Source: Dastarcus helophoroides | Lineage: Eukaryota > Arthropoda > Insecta > Coleoptera > Bothrideridae | Length of the DNA: 64,000 nt | Reading direction: 5' to 3' | Assembly: GCA_028583605.1 (NCBI GenBank) | Contig: CM053326.1 | Coordinates: forward strand, 16,232,639 to 16,296,638 | Shown here: positions 10,295 to 21,600 of the stretch, in pieces | Numbering within the stretch: the stretch's first letter is position 1 | Layout: every line of letters begins with the position of its first letter | Program-made: the position numbers and the translations under genes | The notes under the pieces: model-generated | Databases searched by the model: none | Told to the model about the DNA's origin: nothing | Seen by the model: only the letters and a program-made list of their open reading frames with translations

Positions 10295-11538
10295 TTAATT
10301 GATATTTACAATTTTTGGAGGTGCCGTGAAATTATTCAAAAAACGGTCATACGTAGACAATTTCCGGATGCTTGGTGTTAATTTGCGACTGAAGAAGGCC
10401 AAAGGTTGACATGAGTTGTTTATGCGTTGTTGGATCATTACTTCTATTCCAAATTCAGACACCGTTAAAAACTGCCCATTCTGCATTCGGATGAACAAGC
10501 AGAGTTGCTTCAGTAAGTGATTGTTTTGCAGCGTCAAAAGTGTATTGAAGGTCATCTGTCCAGTTAACAGGGTGAGATCCTTTCACGTTGGGACCTTCGA
10601 GAACTTTATTAAGAGGCAAAGTATTTTTCCAGCGTTCCTAATGATTTTTTTGTAGAAATTGATTGTACCTAGAAATCCGCGTAATGACTTTGACTGTTTT
10701 GGGAGGATCTATCCTGCTAATGGCATTAACCTTGTCTGGGAGCGGCTTGATTCCTATCTTTGTTAATTAGATGACCCAAAAATTTTACTTCTGTTTGTCC
10801 GATTTGGCACTTGGGCAAAGTGAGCTACGAGTCCATACTCTCGTAAACGATGAAACAGAATCTTTACATGTTCCAGATACTCTGATTTCATCCTCTGGAT
10901 GCGACGAGAAGATCGTCGATGTATGGAAATACAAAGTCCAAGTCTCATGTGATCTCATCGATAAATATTTGAAACGTTTGCGCAGCATTTAGTAGTCCAA
11001 AAGTCATACATAAGAGTCTAAACAGTGCAAAAGGCGTGATTATTGCTGTTTTGGGCACATCCTCAGGGAGCTACAAGAATCTGCAGAAATGCGTGAATTA
11101 GATCGAAAACTGAAAATATCTTCTTGCTATTGAGGTTCGCGGCGAAGTCCTTTCAAATAAGGTAACGAAGAATTACCAGGTATCGTCCTGAGCGTTGAGT
11201 TGACGATAATCTCCTCATGGTCGCCATTCTCCTGATTTCTTCTGCAGAAGGTGCAGTGGAGATGACCTGGCGCTATCGGATGGTCGGCAAATGTCGAGTT
11301 CGATCATTTCCTTGAACTCATTTTGCGCGACTTTGAGTTTTTAAGGAAAAAGACAGCGTGCTTTGCTCTTGATGGATGGATCCTGAGTCGTCCCAATGTG
11401 ATGCATCGTAGAATGCTTTTTTATCTTTGAATAAGTAGTGTCAGATGGTGTGATGTCTTCGAATTCACTCAGCAGCTTAGCGTAGATTGAGTTGCCTTCT
11501 ATTACTTTAATCGAACTTAATGACGCAGTGTTCAGCAA
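10295..11538 (-). pseudogene. Ty3/gypsy pol, copy B, RT and start of RNase H
   Basis: This is the second copy of the copy A family. In minus-strand order it has the pre-RT linker with SSIKVIEGNSIY (11341-11538), RT with catalytic YIDD (codons at 10912-10923), the primer-grip side, then an RNase H start ending with SRKLTPSIRKLSTYDR (10295-10555). There are several frameshifts and stops between about 10640 and 11340. Integrase is absent on the 3' side. The copy is uninterrupted where copy A carries the palindrome, so it serves as the empty-site reference. Confidence 0.9.
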
Positions 11539-11539
11539 A

Positions 11540-11860
11540 CTGGCTGGCTGGAGTAGAAAGATTCGTTAAAGTTTACGTACGTAAAAGTTTTCGTTTGAGG
11601 TCGACTAGTAAGGTCAGAGTGACTTAAAAAATCAATGATCGGTTTTATGACATCAGCAATGATGAATCGCCAGGTAAAATTTCTCCTAAGTCCATGATCG
11701 GGAGTTAACGTGATCAATCCATATGTCTGGATGAGTGTGCCATTTGTTGCATACAATTGCTAGCCTATGGGACTACAAGAATTTTTTTGTAGCAAGATGC
11801 GATGGTAAACAGAGAGGTTTGAGCCAGTGTCCACAAGATGTTGTGTACCATTGACTTGAG
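11540..11860 (-). pseudogene. Ty3/gypsy aspartic protease, copy B
   Basis: The minus-strand frame contains HLVDTGSNLSVY (catalytic DTG codons at plus-strand 11823-11831) and continues into TNGTLIQTYG and RRNFTWRFIIADV. This is a retropepsin-like protease of gypsy pol. It normally cuts the gag-pol polyprotein as a dimer. The active-site triplet is intact, but flanking frames are broken. It lies directly between the gag remnant and the RT of the same element, in the expected order. Confidence 0.85.
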
Positions 11861-12560
11861 TGATTCTGGGTGGCTTTTCCCTGAAACTTAGAGCCAGGGA
11901 CACATGAATGTGCCTGGTTACCGAATTTTGTGTAAAACCAACAAATTCCAGTGGTTTTATTTAGACGTTTACCGGAGTTGCTCCAACGCCTGGGGTATTG
12001 ACGGTTACGAGAAGGTGATCTTCCTCGTTGTTGATTACATCGTTTCGTAAGCGCGCTGACTTGCAATTGATTTGTTGCTCAAGAGAAGAATAATGATGTG
12101 TCATAGTGATTTGTATGGTAGCAACTTGAACGTGCATAATTTCAAGCAATTTATTGGCCATTTTACCTTGCTCATCAAGCGACGCATTGGTATGGATAGC
12201 TAAAAGAGCGCGTGTTTGTTCTGGAAAGCCTATTTTGTTTTTACAACGGCTTTATTGACGCTAGGGACGAGTGCCTTGAGATGTCTTGAAAACTGCGACG
12301 GCGTTCTGTCTCCGATGCATACACCTTCCAAAAGTTGACGTAAGTTAGCCTCTTCCGATTTTGAAAAACAATCAATCAAAACTTTTTTTAGTTCTGAATA
12401 TGAATTATTTACAGGAAGATTGATAATAAAAGCTTCAACCTCGGCAGCATAGCGCGTGTCATAGGTGAGACAGAATGGATAACATTTATCATTTTCCGCG
12501 ATGATGCCATGAATTTTAATTTGAATGATGATGAACGAATTCTAAATATGTACTCGTTTT
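11861..12560 (-). pseudogene. Ty3/gypsy gag, copy B (capsid part and nucleocapsid)
   Basis: In minus-strand order there is a capsid-like segment (about 12240-12560) that includes a SEEANLRQLL-type helix and a DRTPSQFSRHL motif. Next come an ASLDEQGKMANKLLE-like helix (around 12150-12190), an arginine-rich stretch RRGRSPSRNRQ, and then a cysteine motif ICWFYTKFGNQAHSC. This kind of single atypical zinc-binding motif is common in gag of many arthropod gypsy elements. Frameshifts separate the parts. No LTR is recognisable upstream. Confidence 0.8.
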
Positions 12561-12989
12561 GAAAAAGATTCGGTCTTTTTAAGCCATGTTGTTAATATGA
12601 ATGAAACTTGGATACACTTTTAGAACTAACAAACAAACCAGCAATCAATAGAACAAATCAAACCGGCTTCTTCAAGGTCTAGGAATACTCAGTGTTCAAA
12701 GATCTGCTGCATAAGTTTATGCTTTAGTTTTTTCAGATTGTTATGGATTAATCATGTTGATTATCTTGTTAAAGGTAGAGCAACAAGTAAAGATAAAATT
12801 CGACCTTACTAACCATTCTACGAGAAGAGATTAAGGAGAAACTTGCCCAAAGATATTTCTTTTTTGCAGGACAATGCCTCTGCACATAGATAGCACGTTG
12901 CTATGCAAATAATTCGTGATTTGGGGTTCGAGTTATTAGAACGCCCCTTATTCACCAGATCTAGCTCTGTCTGACTGTGATATCTTTTC
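12561..12989. other. No gene recognised
   Basis: AT-rich spacer between the gypsy gag remnant and the inverted repeat cluster. The 96-residue minus-strand ORF crossing 12818-13108 runs into the repeat and shows no recognisable domain. Confidence 0.35.
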
Positions 12990-13180
12990 TCAACTAAAAA
13001 AGTTTGAAATACAAAAATTAAGAGATATATCTTTAAAGACGACAGCTTCGGCTGTCGAAACGCGTTAGAGTAACCTTCTTTGTGTTTTTTAATCCTTCTT
13101 GGTTTCAAGGGGACAATTTTTGTATTTCACTCTTTAAAGATAACCACGGACCAGTCCGTTCCATTAAAATAAAAAGTTTA
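12990..13180. repeat. Repeat family with GAAACGCGTTAGAG core, copy 1
   Basis: Contains the hairpin GACAGCTTCGGCTGTC followed by GAAACGCGTTAGAG, then TTTGTGTTTTTTAATC. After these come GGGGACAATTTTTGTATTTC and GACCAGTCCGTTCC. The same ordered blocks recur at 13395-13650 and, degraded, at 42930-43040. Confidence 0.8.
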
Positions 13181-13394
13181 AAAAGTCGTAAATGTTCATA
13201 TCCTCTGGAGGAACTGTGCCAAACGCCGCATAATTTCTGTGAGTTTCATTAGAAATGGCTTGGTGCACCGTGAGTTCACAAGTAACATTTATATCGTTGT
13301 TTTCGATCCGATTGAAAGTAGATCAGCGAGTTTCCATCTTCTGGGTCCTGTAACACAAACCTTACAAGTCCTACAATTGTAAGAAATTTGTTTG

Positions 13395-13650
13395 GTGAAA
13401 CGGACTGGTTCCTTGGGTATCTTCAAAAATTGAAATACAGAATTTGTCCGCTGAAAACAAGAAAGATTAAAAAACACAACAAAGGTTGCTCTAACGCGTT
13501 TCGACAGCCAAGCTATCATCTTCAGCGTATCTTTATACTAGTATCTCTCTGAAGATGATAGCTTGGCTATCGAAACGCGTTAGAGCAATCTTTGTTGTGT
13601 TTTTTAATCTTTCTTTGTTTTAGGGGACAAGTTCTGTATTCCAATTTTTG
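13395..13650. repeat. Head-to-head pair of the GAAACGCGTTAGAG repeat
   Basis: Two copies face each other around a short centre at about 13531-13541. The arms cover about 13447-13530 and 13542-13625 and match over about 80 bases. Each arm holds CTGAAGATGATAGC, a 6-bp stem GATAGC..GCTATC, and AAACGCGTTAGAGCAA. The outer left part (13395-13445) shares TTGAAGATACCCAAGGA in inverted form with the copy near 42990. Hairpin plus GAAAC recalls Penelope-type element ends, but I cannot confirm that. Confidence 0.85.
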
Positions 13651-13793
13651 TAAGAAATTATTCTACACTTGTAGTTATTACGTAACACAACGCAACTTAT
13701 AACTATCAGTGCAGCGCCAGGACTTCCCAAGGCTTTTGCCGGCACACTCAACGTGTTTCTGCTGCATTGTTTTCTTATAAATTAGCTCATATA

Positions 13794-15584
13794 CAGTGTG
13801 TCCCATCAGAAAGCGCCCGCAATTGATATCTAACAAAGTACACATCTGAAAAACTTAAAAATTTAAAAACTTAGCAAAGTCAACAAGGTCAACAAAACTA
13901 AAATATTCGCAAAGTTGTAATACTTCCGCTTATACTGGAAGTTGACACCAACATCGTTATTTTAAATGAAACACCCTATTATTTTTGCTTTTTTAAATTC
14001 TATTTAATAATTTAAGGCCATTTTGTATAACAAACATTATTCCTAAAATTTGATTTTTCAGATAATTAGATTTTTATAAAAAATTTGACAGATGCAAGGC
14101 CCCACAAAATTTTTTGTATCTTTTTCCAGAAACCAGAGATTTATTTCATATTTAATACATAAGTAGAACACATACGAAGCTATCTTACATATTTTTTATA
14201 TCCTCAAAGACATTATACCGAGTGTTGAATTCAGGTCTGCATATTTTGGTAAATTCAAACAGCGATAACTTTGTTATTTGAAATGGAACACCCTATATTT
14301 ATTTTTGATTTAACTGATGCAGATATAAATTATCTTTCAACTGATATAGGTATTGTGGGAGTTTTTGTACAATGTTTGAAAATAATTGGAATTTTAACTT
14401 TTTTTTATTTCATTGTCATTGACATCTTATTGAGTAGTATTTCAGCAGCATAATGGGTAGAAACAAATGAAATGTACTTAAAAACAAAAAACAATCGATA
14501 TCGACAATTAAATTCTAAAACAATCAGTCAAATTATTTATAGTAGTTCATAGTGAACCTAAAATTAAAACATGAATAGTCGACATAATTGGAAATGCTAT
14601 TTCGACATTTTTGTTATCAATCTGATTTCTCTTTAACGGAGTCGAAATTTGTGATATTTTTTACCATTCGTTTTGCTGGATTTTATGAGGACTATACCTT
14701 ATCTGCATATCGAACAGAAAATTTATCTCTATCACATGTTCGTGATATTACTTTGTTACATCGTCAGAAAATTATAAACAATTTAAAATAATTCTCATTA
14801 CTAAAAAAGATGGTCAGGCATGATTTTATTCTAGCTTTCACCACATACTATAAAATAAACAATAAATATTTTGACAAATAACTTCCTGATAGTTTAATTG
14901 TCGGTAGAGATTATTTCTACTCATAACGTCACTGATATGCGACTCGATAAGAGTCCATTTAATGAGAAATGGGAAAATAAAAGTAGAAAAATGCAATAAT
15001 TTCTAAAAGTTGTAACAACAACCCTTAGTAAGCTTATACCAGGTAAAACATAATTAAAATCCACGTAAGAAAGGCTAAACGAATATAGGGTGTTCCCTTG
15101 AAAATAACAAAGTTACCGTTGTTTGAATTTATCAAAATGTTCAGATGTGAATTCAGCACACGCTATGTTTTAGAACTTTTGAAAGTTGTGCAAGATATCT
15201 TTCTATGTGTTCTACTTACGCATCAAATATCAAATTAATAACTGGTTTTTAAAAAAAATACAAAGAATTTCGATGGAACCTTGCATCTGTCAAATTTTTT
15301 ATATAAATCCAATTATCTCGAAAACCATAAATTTTAAGAGCAATATTTGTTATCTAAAGTGGCCTGAAAATATCAAATTAAATCCAAAAATGTAAAAATA
15401 TATAGGGTATCTTATTTAAAATAATGAAGTTGGTGTCAACATCCGATATAACCGGAACGTACTGCAACTTTGCGAATATTTTAGATGTTTTGTCCTTGTA
15501 AACTCTGCTAAGTTAAATTTTCAAATTTTCTAGACAAGTACTTTGTCAGATATTGATCGTGGCGGGTCCCGGTGGGGCACACTG
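13794..15584. mobile_element. 1.8-kb palindromic element, TA-target type
   Basis: The ends CAGTGTGTCCC and GGGGCACACTG are inverted and the left flank is TA (the right flank is CA, probably a mutated TA). Inverted matches continue inward: 13930-13975 (GGAAGTTGACACCAAC, AAATGAAACACCCTA) pairs with 15400-15470, and 14225-14300 pairs with 15080-15150. The midpoint is near 14690. It encodes no transposase; the ORFs at 14271 and 14588 lie within the arms and are unrecognised. The CTTCCG..ACACCAAC segment is also found in the palindrome at 59215-63643, so the two are related. Most likely a non-autonomous Tc1/mariner-type foldback. Confidence 0.82.
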
Positions 15585-15619
15585 CATTTGTATCATATTA
15601 CCTGTACCTACAAGTCTTA

Positions 15620-16257
15620 CAGTGAGTATGAAAAGGATTCGTACTCATAGCCATTTTCATAAAAAGAACGAATTTTCTCGGTTTAAATATTTCTATAAAA
15701 AAATAATTGAGCCGCTTACTCTATACCCTTAGCATTTTATATATTACAAAAAAGAGAAAGAAAGACAAACTCTAAGTGCAAAAAAAATATGTACTTAAAA
15801 GTTATTCAGAGTCCGCACAAAAGTATTCGTACATTTCAAAAATTAGCAAATAAATATAAGAAACAGTAAAAATTAGTACTCCAGTTGATCTGCCTTTAGC
15901 TTTAACAATGGCATGGCGTCTTCCTGGTACAGGAATAACTAATTTAGAAATAAAAGAAGAGGGCATCAATGCCCATTCTTCTCGAAAAGCTGCTTTCAGT
16001 GTTTTTTACTTGAAAATTGTTGTTTTAATTTTTTTTGTTAAGGTAATCCTACAAAGCATTTTGAAGCATTAAAAAATATCCTATTTTTTTTTCAACTTCG
16101 GTATTTGCTTTTCTATGTCATTTTTATAATAAATAACGTGCTGTAACTATTCTGTAATTGAATCAATTATTTTTTAAATAATTAAATATATTTAAACCGA
16201 GACAATGTGCTTTTTTATGTGCATAGCTTGGTGTACAAATACTTTTTACACTCACTG
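15620..16257 (-). mobile_element. Internally deleted Tc1-type element
   Basis: The ends CAGTGAGTATGAAAAGGATT and the inverted CTCACTG at 16251-16257 are flanked by TA (15618-15619 and 16258-16259). The inverted match extends to TCTCGGTTTAAATAT in both arms. At 638 bp it is well short of the usual Tc1 length of about 1.6 kb; most of the transposase has been deleted. Confidence 0.88.
15840..16005 (-). pseudogene. Tc1 transposase C-terminal remnant
   Basis: On the minus strand the frame reads LKAAFREEWALMPS, then VIPVPGRRHAIVKAKG. This corresponds to the C-terminal end of Tc1-type transposases, where a xxEEW helix is followed by a MPRR..VIxAKGG-type ending. The catalytic DDE domain is missing. 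It lies within the Tc1 TIRs, which supports both calls. Confidence 0.75.
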
Positions 16258-16259
16258 TA

Positions 16260-17370
16260 CATAATTCGGTAAACACAACGCAATTCGTTAAAAAACTCCG
16301 CGATTCTTTACATACGTAGCGTGCACATATAATATGTTGTAATAGCAAGAAGGCGAGATCCGCTGATCTATTATTTTAGTTATTCGCAAAAGCATGTCTA
16401 AATATTAAAAAATGCTTCATGTAGAAAAACTTTAGGCTCAATTTAGAATATTCCAGAAATTTGGGATTTGAGTTTAGGCAAATTAGGTATGTATTGTGTA
16501 ATGTTTTTAATCTCCGGCTAACCCTTTCTTATCTCTGATCAATCAGACAAACATAATACTTTTGACAAAAAGTGGTTCCAAAAAATTACCTGATTATTTT
16601 TGGAAACTATAATTATTTTGATTTCTATGTAAATATGTAAAATAAGTTAAAATAACTTATGTAAACAGTAAAATTAACACTACAAAGTACCTCCGGATCA
16701 CCCTAGGCCCCAATTATTCCGGATAATCCACGTTCCACTGTCTGTCAAAGAAAAAAGTTGATCTCGCATTTTTATCTAAACAGAATCGATCTAGATTAGT
16801 TTTTTGAAACAAGTTACTTGTTGTTACCAACTTTCAGCGAAATGGATAGAGCCGTTTTTAAGATAAACAAAAAATATTCCTGAAGAACCTTCCTGTGATA
16901 GAGGTCAAAACGTCAACCATTTTACATTGTTGTCCAATAAATTTAAAGCCGAGAAACAAATGTCTTAATTAGTTAATTGCATAAAAATTTAACATATCGC
17001 GAACAAATGATGATTCCTAATTTTACCAAAATGGTGTCCATCTAGATCGTCGTTCAGGCCCAAAAAACGCTAGTTGCTAGTTTTATTGAAATCAAGAGAG
17101 TCGTTTCGGAAATAAATAATTGTCCATGAAGGATCAAGGTGACCGGAAAAAATGGTGTTCCCAAGTTTTTATCAAAATGGCACCTATCTGGATTGTCTTT
17201 TTGAAGCAAAAAAAAACAGTAAATAAGTTTTATTAAAATCTTTTGAACCGTTTTGGAAAAAATTATTATTTACCCATAGTTGAAGACTTTTAAGACATTA
17301 CCTGCACTTGTAAAATATTCTCTTTAAAATATGCATGCAAGCGTAAGTGTTGTATTACAGAATCCGTTTA
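16260..17370. other. No gene recognised; degenerate direct repeats at 16830-17290
   Basis: Between 16830 and 17290 three loosely similar blocks recur, each with a TTTTATTGAAAT- or TTTCAGCGAAAT-like stretch, then a GTCGTTTCGGAAA- or CCGTTTTTAAG-like stretch. This suggests an old tandem duplication of about 130-150 bp. Nothing coding is visible. Confidence 0.4.
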
Positions 17371-17372
17371 TA

Positions 17373-18723
17373 CAGGGTGGACCATAAGTAATGGTACACA
17401 GAGCAATGGTGAATTTTTCGAATAAAAATAATGTGATTTAGCTACATTTACCTTATACCAAAAGTTGATATTAACAGAGATGCAGAGTTGAAACAAAAAT
17501 TCGATTTTTTCGTATAATTATGAAATGAATTTTAATATAGGCACGAAATTTGGCACAAAGGGGTTTCTTAAGTCGACAAACTCTAATTTGCTAACATATT
17601 ACCAATAGCTGATAGGGGGCGCTACCTGCGCTATCCTGCATAGTGCTAAATCATCATAACTTTTTTGTGCACTCCCGTATATTAATTTTAAATGGATTAT
17701 TTTATTTCCCCATATTTTTTACGTAAAAAAGGTGTACTTTCTGAAAGTTGATACGAGCAAGCGTTTCCAAGATATTTGTCCTTTAAAGCTTGACGTGCCT
17801 TGGTTTTAAATTACTAAGATATTAAATTTTTGAAGTATGCTTGAAAAAAAAGTAATCATAAGACAGCTTTGAAACTTATTTATGTTAAAAAAAAATTTGA
17901 AAATCTCAGTAAAGAAAATCCAAAAAATTAAGACGTAATTTATTTTCTAGCATAGAGATGTGAGATATGTTCTCTGAGTCCGTATAAGAAAATGCTAATA
18001 GTCTGGGTGATCAAAGCAAATATTTGGAGATGATTTCTAATAAAAGATAGCCGGATTTTTAATTGTTTACAATCCCTTTACATGAAAAAGGTCATTTTCC
18101 ACATACTTATTTTTGAAAATAAATTTTGTTTTGGTATTTTATTTAAATTTGCTTTAGGAATTTATAAAACATGTGTAATAATAATGTCAGTAGAGTAATA
18201 TTTGATATAAACTATTTAAGAGTCAGTTTTATTGCTTTTATTTTGAAACCTGCTGCGAAAAATTAACATTTACATAACTTAAAATAAACGTACGGCAAAC
18301 TTTGAAGGCAAATATCTTGAAAACGGTTGCCTGTATCAACATTTAGAAAGTATACCTTTTTTACAAAAAAAAATTAGGTAAATAAAAATATCTATTTAAA
18401 ATAAGTGTACATGAAGGCATAAAAAAGTTATGATGCTTTAGAATAATACAAGATAGCGTAGGTGGCGCCCCCTATGAGTTATTGACAATCTGTTAGAAAA
18501 ATATAATTTCTCAACCAAAGAAACCCCCCTATGCCAAATTGCTTGTCTATAGTGAAATGCGATCATCAGTTATGGGAAAAAATCACATTTTTTTTTCAAC
18601 TTTGACACTCTGTATCTCTGTTAATATCAACTTTTGGTATAAGGTAAATGCGGCCAAAATCACGTTATTTTTATACGAAAAATCTACTCTTGCTCTATGT
18701 ACCATTACTTATGGTCCACCCTG
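17373..18723. mobile_element. 1.35-kb palindromic element, TA-target type
   Basis: The ends CAGGGTGGACCATAAGTAAT and the inverted ATTACTTATGGTCCACCCTG are nearly perfect; the left flank is TA and the right is TG. Inverted homology continues through ACCAAAAGTTGATATTAACA and GGGGGCGCTACCTGCGC, with a midpoint near 18048. It has no transposase and its single ORF (18539-18790) is part of an arm. The CAGGGTG..TA ends suggest a non-autonomous Tc1/mariner derivative. Confidence 0.88.
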
Positions 18724-20188
18724 TGTATGTGATATTTCTTCTGTAGTTACAAACGTCGCACATATAGTTACAAGTTACGTAGTGTTATAGATTAACTACA
18801 AGTGTCGAATAATTTCTTATAATAATTTTAAGATGCACAGTTTGCGTTACATAGATGGTACCGCGAAACTAGCGCCTTCTAGGAGAAAGGTCAAAATAAG
18901 CTTAAAATTCGTAATTCTTACATCAAAAACATAAAACTGTAAATTTTTAGATAAATAGCATCAAAACTTTCCTAATTATCGAGAAATTTTAAAAGAAAAT
19001 TTAAAATTTGAATGCTCTGTATCTCGTAAACCAGCGACATTAATAAGGCATGTTGAGCTCAATCGTAATATTTTGGTGTCTAGTATTTGCAGTTTAGCGT
19101 TGGCCCATTCTTTCTGACTATTTCCAATAAAACGTCAAAATATTGATAAAAAGTTGGAAATTGTCAGACGTTAAAAAAAAATTAAATTTACATCGAACTC
19201 GAAGAGAGATGTCAAATTTTGTAAAATAATGTATGATAAGGATGGCATAACAACAATCAAAGAGAAGAAAACTTCAACTAAATAAAAACCTAGAGATTAA
19301 ATATAAAGTTATCAAATTAAATGTAAAAAAAACATTGCCGCCTCCACATATGTGCTGTCCGAGGCCATGGCCCCTTTGCCCCTTCACGCTACGCCACTAA
19401 CATTGGTACTGGTAAAATTATACCGGACTGCGTGGATTTCGATAAAAAGAATTAGACACAAAGCTAAAAATAATTACAAACGAAAAAATAAAAGTTAGTC
19501 TAAACATGAAAGCAGAAATTTCGCCTTCAAGTTCAACACATAAAAATCTACTTTTGTCTTTAAAATTGTTCCCAACATAAATCTATATTGTGCCACATGC
19601 ATTTCATAAAAAATATTTTTTCATTTTATTACGTTTCCCCCAAGACCAGTTACACTGGTTGGCAGATAAAAATGTTTTAATCGCTAGTAAGCATCTTGCT
19701 TAGTGAAGTTCTGAGTGGACAAAGTTGTCAACTAAAAGTCAATGTGCAATTCGTGGAGCTTTTATTTCCATGATAATTATAAAACAGTACATTTTATTTT
19801 GGCTTATTATATTTACGGTATAATACGTATTATGTAGTTTCTAGCGCCTTAACTATCATACATTATTATTAAATGTCAGCAATGAGTATAGTTAGCCAGC
19901 GATTACGGTTTTAAAATAAAATTATCCTGTTAACTTTGCTACGCTTGTTATAATTTGGACGTTGTTGATATACGTATACAGACTGTTTAAAGAAAGAGCA
20001 CAAAACAATTTCTATGAAATTAAAAGAAAAAAATTTGGTTAAGTGGATTTTTCTGGAAAACGTATTACATCTTACCCTTTCACACTGTTTTTCTTTTTAT
20101 TTTTAAGTTTAATCCTACTTGCAAAGGATAGCTCTATTATGCCTTAAAAGCACCACGAGTAGGATGCGGAAACAAGGATAGGGGCCTT
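18724..20188. other. No gene recognised; contains repeat arm and a transposon-like end
   Basis: 18867-19045 is the inverted partner of 9575-9760. GGCCATGGCCCCTTTGCC followed by GCTACGCCAC near 19362-19396 looks like a terminal inverted repeat of the CAGTGGCGTAGC type seen on hAT elements, but no opposite end was found. The rest is AT-rich and empty. Confidence 0.4.
18867..19045. repeat. Dispersed repeat arm, inverted partner of 9575-9760
   Basis: Carries GCGAAACTAGCGCC, TCAAAATAAGCTTAAAAT and ATCTCGTAAACCAGCGAC, the reverse complements of blocks in 9575-9760. Confidence 0.7.
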
Positions 20189-21600
20189 TTAAAACAAGGA
20201 TAGGTTGTAACTTTTGGGGAAAATTCCGTTTGATAACGAGTTCCATAGCTTGGAAGTTCTATTTTTAAAAGAGTCTCCGTAGACAGAAGTCCTCACTGTG
20301 TCAAGCTGGACCGCACAGGAATTTGCTGTGTCCGACTGTCTTGTATGCCTTAAAAATTTTGCACTTGAAGGGATCAATCTTATTACTTCTGTGAGAAGTC
20401 TCCCATGGAAGAACTTGTAGAAAAGAGATAAATTCCCCACCGTCCGCCTGTGCTCTAGTGTTTCGAGATAATCGGTCAAAACTGAATCCAAAAGTGTGCT
20501 TAGGGGCTGAACTCCAAACATAAAAACACCATTTTAGTGTTGGCCTACTTGGAGCTTTGTATAGTGTGAGTAGCTCATGATATGTGAAGAAATTTTTAGC
20601 TCTTAAAAGAAAGCCTAAGCTTCTGAAGGGCGGATTTGGCAATGGTGCGCACATGATCGCCACTAAGAGAAGTTAGTGCTCGCATTTACTTCTAGGATAG
20701 ATAGAATTAAATTCCTTTGGGAGGATTTTACTGTCCATGAGTATGTTTGTTGCATTATCCTTTGATGTTTTCTTGGAGAAAATCGCGGACCTGCGTTTTT
20801 GAGGAAGTTTAAGTCCATTATATCGTTTTTACCTCATTCCAGAATGATTTCGAGATCCTGATTAATCATCTTGATCTTCTGTTCCCTTAGTCGATCTGAA
20901 GCAGCGACAGATAATGATTTGTTAGAGAAAAAAGGTGACATCAGGCTACTATCACTCTGCATAACTGTATATTGGATTGAAAGTTGAAGCTAAAAGATCG
21001 TTTATGAATAACAGAAACAAAGTAGGAGACAGGACAGACCCCTGAGGCACCCCTGCATTAATCTCAAATGTATCGGATGAGCTGCCATCGACGACGACCT
21101 GAAGAGATCTGTCAGCGAGAAAACTGGATATCAAATGACAGAGTCCAGGAGGAAGACCATAGGAATGTTAATTTGGCGAGAAGAGATCGATGCCAGACTC
21201 TATCGAAGGCCTTTGAGATATCCAATGCCACAATCCTAGCCTTGTCATGTTTTTTCACAGCTGAGTTAGAGATATGAGTAACATATGCCAGTAGATCGCC
21301 AGTTAAGCGTTGTTGTCTGAAACCGTATTGCCTGTCCGAGATTATTCTATTTTTTCCAGATATTTAAGAATCTCCATATTGATAAGCCTTTTCCATCACT
21401 TAAGATATAAAGGGCAACAAAGATTATAGTGCCATAGTTGTTAGACTAGATTCCTTTTTCCCTTTTCGGGGACAGGCATGCATCTTAGGCAAATTTTCCA
21501 GATATTGGAAATATACCATTGTTGTAAGAGATTTTTAAAAACTTTTACATTAAACATTTCTTGTAGGTACTTAAATCAAGATCACATTGATGATTAACAA
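20189..21600 (-). pseudogene. Non-LTR retrotransposon (LINE) reverse transcriptase and C-terminus
   Basis: Minus-strand reading from 21600 downward gives a PVPKKG-like box (about 21460), DRQYGFR (about 21330), motif A VALDISKAFDRVWH (21185-21235), AGVPQGSVLSPTLF (about 21030) and the SYA of the YADD box near 20955. It ends in a C-terminal domain with EHRRTVGNLSLFYKFFHG and KLWNSLSNGIFPKSYNL (20189-20521). This is the RT layout of Jockey/CR1-group elements. There are frameshifts near 21165 and inside the YADD box itself, and again between 20950 and 20660. The 5' half with the endonuclease is missing, as usual for 5'-truncated LINE copies. The ORF on plus at 21068 is a shadow. Confidence 0.9.

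Noticed and set aside
13542..13575. Functional hammerhead ribozyme
   Set aside because: CTGAAGA and GAAAC flank a stem, but an unpaired base separates the core from the stem and I cannot draw a convincing stem III; left as a repeat with a note.
9127..19399. A single 10-kb hAT element from GGCCGTAGCCAGG (9139) to GCTACGCCAC (19396)
   Set aside because: The two terminal matches are short, no 8-bp duplication is visible and the interior is an unrelated mosaic.
21068..21277. Plus-strand ORF over the LINE
   Set aside because: It is the shadow of the minus-strand reverse transcriptase.
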